Source: Microcoleus vaginatus WJT46-NPBG5
GTDB lineage: Bacteria; Cyanobacteriota; Cyanobacteriia; Cyanobacteriales; Oscillatoriaceae
Length of the DNA: 64,000 bases
Reading direction: 5' to 3'
Assembly (NCBI GenBank): GCA_019359355.1
Contig: JAHHHM010000004.1
Location: 124,001 to 188,000, forward strand
Position numbers and translations under genes: made by a program. The notes under the pieces are model-generated. The model searched no databases. It saw only the letters and a list, made by a program, of their open reading frames with translations, and had not been told where the DNA came from. Below are positions 52,358-62,025 of this stretch, one piece after another; position 1 is the stretch's first letter; each line of letters begins with the position of its first letter.

Positions 52358-55166
52358 AGCTATTCTCCCCGGAGCCTGGAAATTGACAAAAGAACTGCAA
52401 TACGATCTTTTTTCCCTCCAGGTTCCTACTGCATGGCAGCAAGTTGCTAGATCTCTTGCAAAAAAGCGTGGAAACCTGCTTGGGAAACGCTATTCGTCTG
52501 TGCCGGTGTACTCTCTCGACCCCATTATCGCTGCTAGCTTTCCAAAAATCATCCAGACAGCGCGTCGTGGCTGGCAGCAGCCTGGTGTGCCTTGGCTGTT
52601 TGCAACAGAGGATGCTGACCTTTCATACTTACCAGAGTTCATTAAAGATTGGCTGCGAGAAGAGTTTAGTGACTGTTTGGGAGAGGAGGAAGTCGAGCCG
52701 ATTCTTGAGCAGCTAGATAATGATGCTTGGCATTGGGAAAAGCCTAAAAATTATTCTCTGCTGCATCCGCCAGAAAATTCATACAATGATATACGCTTCC
52801 AAGCAATTCCAGATTACTTAGCTGTTGAATTTCTCAAAAATCCTCAAGTTGGCTTTGGTGATAACAATCAGTATGAACTCACATTCTACCGAGTTGTCAG
52901 GATCAATAATGGTGCTAAAAGTAAGGGTTCTGAACTGATGTCATGGCCTCCTCATCCGGTTTCAATGGAAAAACTGGGTACAGCGCATATTTCTTTTGTC
53001 ATTACTTTTAAACTGCAAACAGTTCCTTGGCGCAATCAACCGATTATTTACCATCAACTTTCAATACGACGATGGATTATAAAACATCTTGATAAATTGC
53101 CGTATCGAGGAGCTACTGCTTTTATTGGCGATAATCATCGGTGGTTAGATGGAGCTGATCAACCGTTCTGTTTTATTCCTCTGTCAATAAAACAAAAGGT
53201 CACGCCGGAAGGAAGACAACCCAAATGGTCAAGAGCGATTAGCGAGTTACTTTTGCTCAATGAGTCTCCACTTCCTGAACCTAATACCCTGGCTGCTAAC
53301 CCAATGTATCAGTGGTCTACATTTAATGAAGTCCCTCAGGGGATACAAGCAGCCATTTCCTATGACCCTCGACATCGCGGCGAACCCCCCTGTTTCCCAG
53401 GTGTCAGTCCCAGAGATTTAGCTAGCCTTGACCAAGCTATTCAAAATAAGATTGAGCAAGAAGGTTTTCCCGTCCGGAGAGTGGGTGAAGCAACAAGGGT
53501 GAAATTGGTAAAGAGAAAAGTACCTAAAATAGAAGAACAGAAAAACTTTTGGGAGTTAGCAGGAACGCCAACAACTCCCATGCTGCGACCTTCTATTGCC
53601 GCAGCGGCTGCATTTAGAACGAAAGTAAGTTCACCTTACACAATACTTATCCTATGGGAAACCAAAGAATGTCGAGATGCACTAATTACTGGAATCTGTG
53701 AGTTACTTGAATTGTCACAAAAAGGAGAAATTCAGCGTGATAAAAGCTCTATAGGATGTTTAAGAGAAGAAGCTTTTTATGAAGGTCTGTTAGGTTCGCT
53801 GATCATTAAAACTCAGCACGTCGAAGATTTGACACAAAAACTCGATCTTGAGAATTCCTCAGTCAAAGGTAACAACCGTCAACAGAAACGCCTGAATTTA
53901 CTTGATGCACGCATTGACCAAATTAGTTCATCCCTACCAAAACCGGAGGGAGTTAGCGGTGCTTTAATCGAGATTAAGCCAAAGGAATACTTTTTCCCAC
54001 CAGAGTCAGACCCCAAACTGGCCATCCGAATTGGAGCAATGCGAGCCGGCTATGTTAATCAACATATTCACGCGGTGACAGGTCAACTAAAAAAGGGTAA
54101 AAAATCTCTTAGTAAAAATGCCTCTAATCGAGTGCATAACGCTGTCGCAGATTTATTGCGACAATTTGGTATTTTGCCGGCTCCTCTAATTAGCCTAGAA
54201 AAGGATGGCATCGATCCCAATTTGTGGCTGATGTGCTTCCGTGTGCTGCGTCGCACTCGAAAAACAACTGGTAGTAACACGCCTACTATTGTTGCATTAA
54301 TGGTGCGAGTTAATCCAGTAAAGGGAATTGTACAAGTTACCACTCCTTCTTTATTTCTGAAGCAAGGATGGGTATCGTATCCTGTCGGGCTTAGCTATCT
54401 AATCAGTGAGAAATGGGACGTTGATTCTTATATTGATGAAACGATTAGTGACAGCAGTGAAGAACAACCATCTAGCGATAAAATACGCGAACAACAGCAT
54501 CTCAATCAATTTGTGGCAGATTGTTTGCGCGATTGCCTGAACACCCCTGTCGAGAATGAAGAACAGCCTTGTGTATTATTCATGGCGGAAGCGCAAAATG
54601 CCCGCAAGATGTTGACGTGGCTGCAAAACCCCAAATTACCTAGCAACGATTTACCCAACGAACTGAAACAACGTATTCTGACAGAATCAGAACGAAATCG
54701 CTTGTGGCTTATGCGGTTGCGAGTTGCAGACAACGGTGAAGTTCCTGTTGGTATTGTCAAGGGTTCTGCCGGCAGCAGAACTAGCGGTTTATTTTGTTGG
54801 CAGGATGTGTGTGATGGTGAAGAAAATGTGCTTTATTTAAGCATGAGAAAGCCGTTAAATACTGAACAAGGTACAAATACATTACAAGTAAAACAGTCTC
54901 GGCTTGAGAATGGTAGCAGTCAACATGGAAACCCAAAACTCCTAGAGATCGCGGTGGTTCATTCACCTGGAATAGAGGCCAAAAAATTGGCTTATTTCGT
55001 TCACAGTCTCAGAGACCGCTGGCCATATTTCGCTAAAGAAGTGTCTTTGCCATTTCCGTTTCCGTTTGCCACTTTAGCTAAAGAGTATGCGGTTAGTGCT
55101 AAAGATCCGGTTGATTTATTAGAAGAATCCGAGGAATCAGAAGATTCAGAGGAATCTGTTGACTAA
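52344..55166 (+). CDS. pPIWI-RE protein (prokaryotic PIWI of the R-E type)
   Basis: 940 aa. The start overlaps the helicase stop by 14 bases. The N-terminal half matches what I know of the pPIWI-RE_X type module (FEAILPGAWKLTKELQ; VPTAWQQVARSLAKKR; SLDPIIAASFP). The C-terminal half (about 530-930) is the MID/PIWI (RNase H fold) region. It contains GALIEIKPKEYFF, DPNLWLMCFRVLRRTRK, RVADNGEVPVGIVKG and a final HSLRDRWPYF...LPFPFPFATLAKEY, where the family's Arg and Glu are expected. The tail is acidic (EESEESEDSEES). Predicted guide-binding protein of an anti-invader system; catalytic status unknown. Confidence 0.78.
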   Translation: MKGFEAILPGAWKLTKELQYDLFSLQVPTAWQQVARSLAKKRGNLLGKRYSSVPVYSLDPIIAASFPKIIQTARRGWQQPGVPWLFATEDADLSYLPEFIKDWLREEFSDCLGEEEVEPILEQLDNDAWHWEKPKNYSLLHPPENSYNDIRFQAIPDYLAVEFLKNPQVGFGDNNQYELTFYRVVRINNGAKSKGSELMSWPPHPVSMEKLGTAHISFVITFKLQTVPWRNQPIIYHQLSIRRWIIKHLDKLPYRGATAFIGDNHRWLDGADQPFCFIPLSIKQKVTPEGRQPKWSRAISELLLLNESPLPEPNTLAANPMYQWSTFNEVPQGIQAAISYDPRHRGEPPCFPGVSPRDLASLDQAIQNKIEQEGFPVRRVGEATRVKLVKRKVPKIEEQKNFWELAGTPTTPMLRPSIAAAAAFRTKVSSPYTILILWETKECRDALITGICELLELSQKGEIQRDKSSIGCLREEAFYEGLLGSLIIKTQHVEDLTQKLDLENSSVKGNNRQQKRLNLLDARIDQISSSLPKPEGVSGALIEIKPKEYFFPPESDPKLAIRIGAMRAGYVNQHIHAVTGQLKKGKKSLSKNASNRVHNAVADLLRQFGILPAPLISLEKDGIDPNLWLMCFRVLRRTRKTTGSNTPTIVALMVRVNPVKGIVQVTTPSLFLKQGWVSYPVGLSYLISEKWDVDSYIDETISDSSEEQPSSDKIREQQHLNQFVADCLRDCLNTPVENEEQPCVLFMAEAQNARKMLTWLQNPKLPSNDLPNELKQRILTESERNRLWLMRLRVADNGEVPVGIVKGSAGSRTSGLFCWQDVCDGEENVLYLSMRKPLNTEQGTNTLQVKQSRLENGSSQHGNPKLLEIAVVHSPGIEAKKLAYFVHSLRDRWPYFAKEVSLPFPFPFATLAKEYAVSAKDPVDLLEESEESEDSEESVD

Positions 55167-55848
55167 CAGGAATCGGTAGATCATGTTGGAGTAGCAGCTT
55201 CATGCAGAGCGAGGGATGTGGTGTCATCCTTCGCTTCCCAAAAGTTTAAATAGCCGGACTTAAACAAAAATCGGAAGTAAGTAAAGGTATAATCTAGACA
55301 TAGGAAAGATTCTACGTTTAAGATTGACTCATAAAAGAGACCGTCCCCGCCGCCATGCTACCTTGCTTTCAGAGATGGTGCTAACGGTTTGATCATGTCT
55401 GGACGCATCAAGCTCAAAAAAGAGAGTTTAGGAATTATATCGGCGGATTATTGGGGGAAAGTGAGCGAAAAACCTGTCTCAAATGGCGAATTTTATGTTT
55501 TATTGTATAACTATTGATTAACGTTGGCATCGTTGTTGAGTTAATTAACTAATAAATGTTATTTTGGTTTATACAGCCATCCTAAATTGGGGGTAATATT
55601 TCTAATCGGCATATTGCTGTCACGACAATTTTTATGACTAATGAGCATTGACAAATCAAAGATAATTGTTCTAAATCTGCTCATTGGTGGGTAGGCCATT
55701 TAGTCTTATCTCTAGCTAGCTTCTTTAGGAAGAAATTTATTTGGCTAGAGTTGAATGAATTCCCCATAATTTAAAATTTATGTAAAAATTATAGCTTTGA
55801 CTCACCAGCCCATCAGAAGAATTGGAACGTTTTAAAGGAGAAATTGCC
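55167..55848. other. intergenic region between the pPIWI-RE operon and arsM
   Basis: 682 bases. A hairpin GCGAGGGATG / CATCCTTCGC (55209-55218 and 55225-55234) with one G-T pair probably ends the pPIWI-RE transcript. The rest is AT-rich with no clear gene. An AAAGGAG ribosome site at about 55834 serves arsM. Confidence 0.5.
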
Positions 55849-57051
55849 ATGACTGAGATTGCAACGAATGAGCTGCCGGCACCTACAACCGCTTACGATG
55901 TCGAAAATGCTGTTCTAGAACGATACAAGGCGGGTGCTCGTGAAGCACAACCGGCCCTCTGTTGTCCCACAGAATACGAAGGCGGATATCTGGAAGGCTT
56001 GCCACAAGAAATCATTGAAAAGGATTACGGCTGTGGAGATCCAACACGCTATGTAAAAGCCGGCGAAATAGTGGTAGACCTCGGTTCCGGTGCTGGAAAA
56101 AACTGCTATATTATAGCTCAAAAAGTTGGCTATCAAGGTCAAGTGATTGGGGTTGATTTTAATGACGAGATGCTGAGGTTGGCAAAGAAATATCAAGATG
56201 AAATCGCCAGCAAACTGGGATACAACAATGTACGGTTTGTCAAGGGAAAAATTCAAGACCTCGCATTAAATTTAGACCAAGTTCAGCGGTGGCTAGATAA
56301 ACATCCGGTGACATCTATTGAGGGAATTGGTGCATTGGAAGCCGAATGTGCTCGCCTTCGGGTGGAATCGCCGTTAATCCCCGATAACAGTGTCGATGTT
56401 GTTATTTCTAATTGTGTGCTGAACTTGGTTCGCTCCCAAGATAAGCAACAGTTGTTCCAAGAAATCTACCGAGTGCTAAAACGCGGCGGCAGAGCGGTAA
56501 TTTCTGATATTGTTTGCGACGAAGATCCGACACCGGCAATCTTGAACGATCCCGAATTGTGGAGTGGCTGTATCGCCGGCGCTTTTCGGGAAGATGCATT
56601 TCTAGAAATGTTTGAGCAAGCCGGCTTCTATGGGGTGGAAATTTTGAGCCGACAGGAAGAACCTTGGCAAGTGATTGATGGCATCGAATTTCGTTCCCTC
56701 ACGGTACGCGCTTTTAAAGGCAAAGATGGCCCTTGCCTAGAGCGCAATCAAGCCGTAATTTATAAAGGCCCGTGGAAACAAGTGCTTGATGATGATGGCC
56801 ATACCTATGAGCGGGGGCAGCGCATGGCTGTGTGTGACAAGACTTACAAGATATTAACCGATGGCAATGGCCCTTATCACCGCGATATGGTGCCGGTTGA
56901 ATCTTATCAAAACATTCCCTTAGAAGAAGCTCAAGTCTTTGATTGCCGGCGCACCGGCATCCGCCACCCACAAGAAACCAAAGGGTTAGACTATCGCGTA
57001 ACTGTGACGAATGAAGGTGCGGCTTGCTGCGCCCCAGAAAGCTGTTGTTGA
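55849..57051 (+). CDS. arsM: arsenite S-adenosylmethionine methyltransferase
   Basis: 400 aa from ATG 55849, behind AAAGGAG; a TTG at 55822 would run through that site. The Rossmann motif I VVDLGSGAGKNCY is at about 75-87. Conserved cysteines lie at CC (38-39), GCGDP (62), SNCVLNL (about 194) and SGCIAGAF (about 242), the ones that hold As(III) in ArsM. The tail ends CCAPESCC, a Cys-rich end that may also bind arsenic. It methylates arsenite to mono-, di- and trimethyl forms, and in cyanobacteria feeds arsenosugar synthesis with arsS nearby. Confidence 0.93.
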   Translation: MTEIATNELPAPTTAYDVENAVLERYKAGAREAQPALCCPTEYEGGYLEGLPQEIIEKDYGCGDPTRYVKAGEIVVDLGSGAGKNCYIIAQKVGYQGQVIGVDFNDEMLRLAKKYQDEIASKLGYNNVRFVKGKIQDLALNLDQVQRWLDKHPVTSIEGIGALEAECARLRVESPLIPDNSVDVVISNCVLNLVRSQDKQQLFQEIYRVLKRGGRAVISDIVCDEDPTPAILNDPELWSGCIAGAFREDAFLEMFEQAGFYGVEILSRQEEPWQVIDGIEFRSLTVRAFKGKDGPCLERNQAVIYKGPWKQVLDDDGHTYERGQRMAVCDKTYKILTDGNGPYHRDMVPVESYQNIPLEEAQVFDCRRTGIRHPQETKGLDYRVTVTNEGAACCAPESCC

Positions 57052-57167
57052 GCGATCTCGCCCATCGATCTCAGGTGAACTCGGCGGCGGGTGCGTGATG
57101 GAACCGGCATCTTGCCCGCCTTACACCGATAACCCGTTAGAAGTGAACACTAGACACGCTGAAAACA

Positions 57168-58208
57168 ATGTCTCAAAGTCACCCCATGCCAAACTCGAAT
57201 GAAATGCCGGCACTCATGGCGATGATGCAAATGCTCTCTAGTCGCTGGGTGTCACAACCGCTTTACGTTGCGGCACAACTGAGCATTGCTGATCTCCTGA
57301 AAGATGGCCCGAAACCCATTGATGAGCTGGCAAACGCCACCGGCACTCATGCCCGATCCCTGTATCGGTTGCTACGTGCCCTCGCCAGTGTGGGTATTTT
57401 TGCTGAAGGGGAGGATGGCCGGTTTGAACTCACTCCCCTTGCCAACTGTTTGCAAACCAACGTTGACGGTTCCGTGGCTGCGATGGCAATCATGTTTGCT
57501 CAAGAGTGGCACTCGCGTCCTTGGGAGCATCTGCTTGAAAGTGTAAAAACCGGCAAAACGGCTTTTGAACTTGTCTATGGCAAGAAGGCATTCGAGTATT
57601 TGGCAGAAAATCCTGAAGCCGGCAAGATTTTCGATAACGCGATGACCGGCATCACAGCAACCCATAATATCGCCATTGTTGCCGCCTATGACTTTTCTTC
57701 TATTAGCAAACTTGCTGACATTGCGGGAGGTCATGGCAGTTTAATCGCTGCAATTCTTAATGCTAATCCCAAAATGGAGGGGATTTTATTTGACCAGCCA
57801 CACGTAATTGCCGGTGCCGTGCCCTTGCTGGAATCTCAAGGCGTTGCCGATCGCTGCAAACTGATTGCTGGTAACTTTTTTGAGTCTGTTCCTGCCGGTT
57901 GTGATGCTTACATTATGAAAAGCATTATTCACGATTGGGATGACGAACAAGCTTTGGCAATTCTCAAAAACTGCCGCAAAGCGATGACCAGAAAAAATAG
58001 CAAACTGCTGCTGGTGGAGGTTGTAATTCCTGCTGCTAATGAAGCCTCTATGGGCAAGCTGATTGACTTGGAAATGCTAGTGATGGCTGGGGGTCGGGAA
58101 CGCACTGAAGCTGAGTATCGCACACTGTTGGGAGCAGCCGGTTTCGAGCTAACCAAAATCATCCCGACTGAGTCTCCAGTAAGTTTGGTTGAAGCCATGC
58201 CGATCTAA
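57168..58208 (+). CDS. COMT-type SAM O-methyltransferase
   Basis: 346 aa. The N-terminal dimerisation wHTH (LYVAAQLSIADLLKDGPK; HARSLYRLLRALASVGIF, about 25-85) is followed by a methyltransferase domain with the glycine-rich LADIAGGHGSL (about 185-195) and MKSIIHDWDDEQAL, where the catalytic His and Asp of plant-type O-methyltransferases lie. The substrate is unknown. Its place between arsM and a PiT gene, with short gaps, suggests a role in arsenic or arsenosugar chemistry, or simple co-location. Confidence 0.88.
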   Translation: MSQSHPMPNSNEMPALMAMMQMLSSRWVSQPLYVAAQLSIADLLKDGPKPIDELANATGTHARSLYRLLRALASVGIFAEGEDGRFELTPLANCLQTNVDGSVAAMAIMFAQEWHSRPWEHLLESVKTGKTAFELVYGKKAFEYLAENPEAGKIFDNAMTGITATHNIAIVAAYDFSSISKLADIAGGHGSLIAAILNANPKMEGILFDQPHVIAGAVPLLESQGVADRCKLIAGNFFESVPAGCDAYIMKSIIHDWDDEQALAILKNCRKAMTRKNSKLLLVEVVIPAANEASMGKLIDLEMLVMAGGRERTEAEYRTLLGAAGFELTKIIPTESPVSLVEAMPI

Positions 58209-58236
58209 TTTTATAGAACAGTGAGGAGTGCAGATC

Positions 58237-59352
58237 ATGTTGTTGGGTGCCCTATTTTTAGCGACGTTTTTTTTGGCGTATTCTAATGGTGCGAATGATA
58301 ATTTTAAAGGGGTAGCCACCCTGTTTGGCAGTCAGACAGCCAATTATAAAACAGCAATTTGGTGGGCAACGATTACGACGTTTGCCGGCTCAGTTTTCTC
58401 GATTTTTCTAGCGCAAACGCTGATTAAAAGCTTTTCTGGTAAAGGACTGGTGCCAGATGCGCTCGCCAATACCGCAGATTTTCATTTAGCTGTTGCCTTA
58501 GCGGCGGGCTTAACTGTAATCCTTGCCACTGTGACAGGATTTCCCATTTCTACGACTCACGGACTTACAGGTGCGCTTGTGGGTGCCGGCTTGATGGCAA
58601 TCGGTACACAAGTTAACTTGACTGCATTGCAGCAAAATTTTTTATGGCCGCTGTTATTCAGTCCAATTGTGGCGATTGCTTTAGGAAGTTTTATTTATGG
58701 TTTGTTTCGCTACCTGAGAATTTATTTAGGGATTGAGAAAGAATGGTGCGTGTGTGTGGGTGAAACTCAACAAGTAATTCCGATTCCCCAGCCGGATGCC
58801 ACTAATGTGCTTCAGTGCGTTACAACAACTGATGTTGCAGTAGATTCTCAAGAAAAATGTACAGAAAGATATACAGGAAAGTTTCTCAGGATTAACAGTC
58901 AAACTTTGGTTGATACTTGCCATTACTTGAGCGCGGGAGTTGTTAGCTTTGCCAGGGGTTTAAATGACACTCCAAAGATTGTTTCACTGATGCTGGTTGG
59001 GGAAGCGGTTTCGATACAATGGGGAAGTTTGGCCGTTGCTTTGGGAATGGCCGTAGGTGGCTTGCTGAATGCTCAAAAAGTGGCCAAAACGATGAGCAAA
59101 AAGATTACAGCAATGAATGCCGGCCAGGGATTTTCCGCGAATTTGGTAACGGGATGTCTGGTGATTGCAGCGAGCCGATATGGACTGCCGGTTTCTACAA
59201 CTCATGTGTCTGTTGGCTCTATCTTTGGGATGGGATTGATTTCCCGGAAAGCAAATGCTCGAGTTTTCTATCAAATTCTCCTATCATGGATTTTGACGTT
59301 ACCCATTGCTGCTTTATTAAGCGCTAGCATTTACTGGGGATTACAGCGTTAA
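58237..59352 (+). CDS. PiT family inorganic phosphate (arsenate) transporter
   Basis: 371 aa, about ten membrane segments. I use ATG 58237, eight bases after GAGGAG; the GTG at 58228 overlaps that site. Both internal repeats show the family motif: YSNGANDNFKGVATLFGSQ near the N-terminus and ARGLNDTPKIVSLML in the second half, with PISTTHG / PVSTTHV repeats. It transports phosphate and, by chemical likeness, possibly arsenate. Located in an arsenic gene cluster 28 bases after the O-methyltransferase. Confidence 0.92.
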   Translation: MLLGALFLATFFLAYSNGANDNFKGVATLFGSQTANYKTAIWWATITTFAGSVFSIFLAQTLIKSFSGKGLVPDALANTADFHLAVALAAGLTVILATVTGFPISTTHGLTGALVGAGLMAIGTQVNLTALQQNFLWPLLFSPIVAIALGSFIYGLFRYLRIYLGIEKEWCVCVGETQQVIPIPQPDATNVLQCVTTTDVAVDSQEKCTERYTGKFLRINSQTLVDTCHYLSAGVVSFARGLNDTPKIVSLMLVGEAVSIQWGSLAVALGMAVGGLLNAQKVAKTMSKKITAMNAGQGFSANLVTGCLVIAASRYGLPVSTTHVSVGSIFGMGLISRKANARVFYQILLSWILTLPIAALLSASIYWGLQR

Positions 59353-59411
59353 AAAAATTCACTGCTAGAGCAAAAAGCTCAGCAATTTCGAGATAAATCA
59401 GGAAAATTAAA

Positions 59412-60422
59412 ATGGTAGAAACAACAAAATTACAGCAAAATCCAGCAGTTACTCCTTTTGAAAGAAAACTAAAATCACCTTTAACGAAGCAGGAAATTAC
59501 GGTCTTACAAGTTAATTTAGGCAAACGCTGTAATCTTGCGTGCGCTCATTGTCATGTGGAAGCCGGCCCAAAACGAACGGAAGAACTTTCTCCGGAAGTT
59601 TGTGAGCAGTTGATTGAGATCATTCGACGGTTTCCCCAAATTAAAACCGTCGATCTGACTGGCGGTGCGCCGGAGATGAATTACGGATTTAAGCAGTTGG
59701 TGGAAGCTGCACGCGCTGAAGGCAAGGAGGTGATTGTTCGCTCAAATTTAACAATTTATTTTGAGCCTGGGTTTGAGGAGATTCCAGAGTATTGCGCTGA
59801 ACACCGGCTGAGAATTGTTGCGTCTCTTCCCTGTTATTTACAAGATAATGTTGATAAAATGCGGGGTGCCGGTGTTTATGATGCTTCTATTCGGGCGATT
59901 CAATGGCTAAACCGGCTCGGTTACGGTGACGATCCGAATTTGATTTTGGATTTGGTTTACAATCCAACGATTCCGAGTTCTCCAGAAAAGTTTTCTCTGC
60001 CGCCGGCTCAGGGTAAGCTTGAGCAGGATTACAAACTGTTCCTAAAAGAACATTTTGACATATCCTTTAATGGGCTTTTTACAATTACGAATTTGCCAAT
60101 TGGCAGGACGAAGTTTCATTTAGAACACAAGCAAATTCTTAAGCCTTATCTGAGTTTTCTTGAGGAAAGTTTTAATTCTGATACGGTTGAGCGTTTGATG
60201 TGCCGCAATGAACTTTCGATTGACTATTTAGGAAATGTTTATGATTGCGATTTTAATCAAATGGAAAGGCTGTCGGCAAGAACTGCGGCAGGAGAGGTTG
60301 TAACGGTAGCGAAGCTTCTGGAGGCGGGGACGTTGGATTTGATTGAGAAAATCGGGACGGCACTTTACTGTTATGGGTGTACGGCGGGTTCGGGTTCTAG
60401 TTGTGGGGGTGCGTTGGTTTAA
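59412..60422 (+). CDS. arsS: arsenosugar biosynthesis radical SAM protein ArsS
   Basis: 336 aa. The radical SAM motif CNLACAHC (Cys 40, 44, 47) is followed by the family's HVEAGPKRTE. Further blocks: VDLTGGAPEMNYGF, VVRSNLT-type strand and the Cys-rich C-terminus CDFNQ, YCYGCTAGSGSSCGG. It matches the rSAM/Cys-rich family that forms the 5'-deoxyadenosyl-arsenic bond after ArsM action in arsenosugar synthesis. Conserved next to arsM in cyanobacteria. Confidence 0.94.
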   Translation: MVETTKLQQNPAVTPFERKLKSPLTKQEITVLQVNLGKRCNLACAHCHVEAGPKRTEELSPEVCEQLIEIIRRFPQIKTVDLTGGAPEMNYGFKQLVEAARAEGKEVIVRSNLTIYFEPGFEEIPEYCAEHRLRIVASLPCYLQDNVDKMRGAGVYDASIRAIQWLNRLGYGDDPNLILDLVYNPTIPSSPEKFSLPPAQGKLEQDYKLFLKEHFDISFNGLFTITNLPIGRTKFHLEHKQILKPYLSFLEESFNSDTVERLMCRNELSIDYLGNVYDCDFNQMERLSARTAAGEVVTVAKLLEAGTLDLIEKIGTALYCYGCTAGSGSSCGGALV

Positions 60423-60451
60423 AAGTGCCCTCAAGTGCATTGATGTGAGGG

Positions 60452-61186
60452 ATGATGAAAAACCCAAATGAACCCCAAGGAAATTTAAGAACAAGCCAAC
60501 TTATTTTTAAGATTATTTTGGCTATTGTGTTAGTGGCTGGGTTAATTTTTGCGGCTCAATATTTGGGGGTGCGAGAACGGTTGCTCGATGCTTTGGAGTG
60601 GATTCGCGGTTTTGGCATTTGGGGTGCTGGGATATTTATTATTATTTATATTTTGGCTACGGTGCTGTTTTTACCGGGTTCTATTTTAACGTTGGGTGCC
60701 GGTGCGATATTTGGGGTGTTTTGGGGTTCTGTGTGGGTGTCGATTGCCGCGACATTGGGGGCGACTGCTGCTTTTTTGGTGGGACGATATTTGGCGAGAG
60801 GTTGGGTTGAGAAACAGATTGCCGGCAATGAAAAGTTTCAAGCAATTGATGAAGCGGTTGCCGGCGAGGGATGGAAAATTGTCGGGTTAACTCGCTTGTC
60901 TCCCATTTTTCCTTTTAATCTATTAAATTATGCCTTTGGAGTGACGCAAGTTTCTTTAAAAGATTACTTTTTAGCCTCTTGGCTTGGCATGATGCCGGGA
61001 ACTGTTATGTATGTTTATTTGGGTTCTGTTGCTAAGGATTTGGCTGCTATTGGAACCCAGGAACAACCGGCTACACCGGCACAGTGGATTTTGCGGATTG
61101 TTGGGTTAATGGCGACGGTGGCAGTCACCGTTTATGTAACACACATTGCTAAAAAAGCTTTGGAGAGTAAAAGTAGTGAGGTATAA
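60452..61186 (+). CDS. TVP38/TMEM64 family membrane protein, copy 1
   Basis: 244 aa. An N-terminal membrane segment (FKIILAIVLVAGLIFA) is followed by the VTT/SNARE-associated core: FLPGSILTLGAGAIFGVFWG, AATLGATAAFLVGRYLARGW and SPIFPFNLLNYAFGVTQVSL. Six or so membrane spans. The family is related to DedA proteins; substrate unknown. It follows arsS by 29 bases and so is likely co-transcribed. The two ATGs at 60452 and 60455 cannot be separated. Confidence 0.9.
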   Translation: MMKNPNEPQGNLRTSQLIFKIILAIVLVAGLIFAAQYLGVRERLLDALEWIRGFGIWGAGIFIIIYILATVLFLPGSILTLGAGAIFGVFWGSVWVSIAATLGATAAFLVGRYLARGWVEKQIAGNEKFQAIDEAVAGEGWKIVGLTRLSPIFPFNLLNYAFGVTQVSLKDYFLASWLGMMPGTVMYVYLGSVAKDLAAIGTQEQPATPAQWILRIVGLMATVAVTVYVTHIAKKALESKSSEV

Positions 61187-61332
61187 TCTCAAATTTAAGG
61201 GGAACTGAAACGGAGGGGGCTTTGCCTAGTTGCTAATATTGATGCAGGAAAGGAATCAAATCTTAGTAGTATTGCCCTCATTCTCAGACGCTCGATCTCG
61301 AATGAAAAAATCTTAAATATCAAATCGAGATT

Positions 61333-62004
61333 ATGCTAGGGAAAGCAATAAAAAATCCGCGTGTTTGGTTGGGAATTGCCTTGGCAATCTGCCTGCTGCT
61401 TTGCGCTTTAGGGCCACTAAAAGTGCTGTTTAATTACTCTTTTTTAGTAAAGCAGTTGGAAAGCAGAGGAGATCTGGCAGTTTGCTTGTTTGTGGGAGTG
61501 TTTGCCTTAGCGACTGTAGTGGGAATCCCTGGAGTTGTTTTCCCCATTGTTGCCGGCGCAGTTTTCGGTTTATTCTGGGGCACTTTCTGGTCGGTTGTTG
61601 GGGCAACCTTGGGGGCTGTGGGTGCTTTTTGGATGTCGCGTTATCTGCTGCGGGGTTGGGCTGAACGTAGATTTGCTGATCGGGGAGTGCTACACCGGCT
61701 TAATCAGGCGATCACCGGCAATGCCTTTGCGTTTGTTGTTGCTGTCCGCTTTGCCCCAATTTCTCCGTTTACGGTGGTGAATTTTTTATTTGGCTTAACG
61801 CCAATTAACTGGATTCCCTATTCTACCGGCACGCTTATTGGCATTATCCCCGGCACGGTTGCTTACACTTGGGTGGGTGTCACCGGCAATCAAGTTTTAC
61901 AAACAGGGAATCGTCTGCCTTTTATCCTGGCATTGAGTTTTTTAAGTCTGTTGTCTTTGTTGCCGGTTTTAGCGCGTAAAAAAGGCTTTTCTTCTGCAAA
62001 ATAA
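61333..62004 (+). CDS. TVP38/TMEM64 family membrane protein, copy 2
   Basis: 223 aa, paralogue of the previous gene with the same core: GIPGVVFPIVAGAVFGLFWG, GATLGAVGAFWMSRYLLRGW and FAPISPFTVVNFLFGLTPIN. A hydrophobic start and a basic C-terminus (ARKKGFSSAK). The gap to copy 1 is 146 bases, so it may have its own promoter. Function unknown; having two copies beside arsM/arsS suggests export or membrane handling of arsenic compounds (inference). Confidence 0.9.
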   Translation: MLGKAIKNPRVWLGIALAICLLLCALGPLKVLFNYSFLVKQLESRGDLAVCLFVGVFALATVVGIPGVVFPIVAGAVFGLFWGTFWSVVGATLGAVGAFWMSRYLLRGWAERRFADRGVLHRLNQAITGNAFAFVVAVRFAPISPFTVVNFLFGLTPINWIPYSTGTLIGIIPGTVAYTWVGVTGNQVLQTGNRLPFILALSFLSLLSLLPVLARKKGFSSAK

Positions 62005-62025
62005 GCAATTAAAGAATGGATCTTG

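Noticed and set aside
55395-55517. 40-aa ORF MSGRIKLKKESLGIISADY... upstream of arsM
   Set aside because: It has a plausible composition but no ribosome site, no recognised family and no conserved context.
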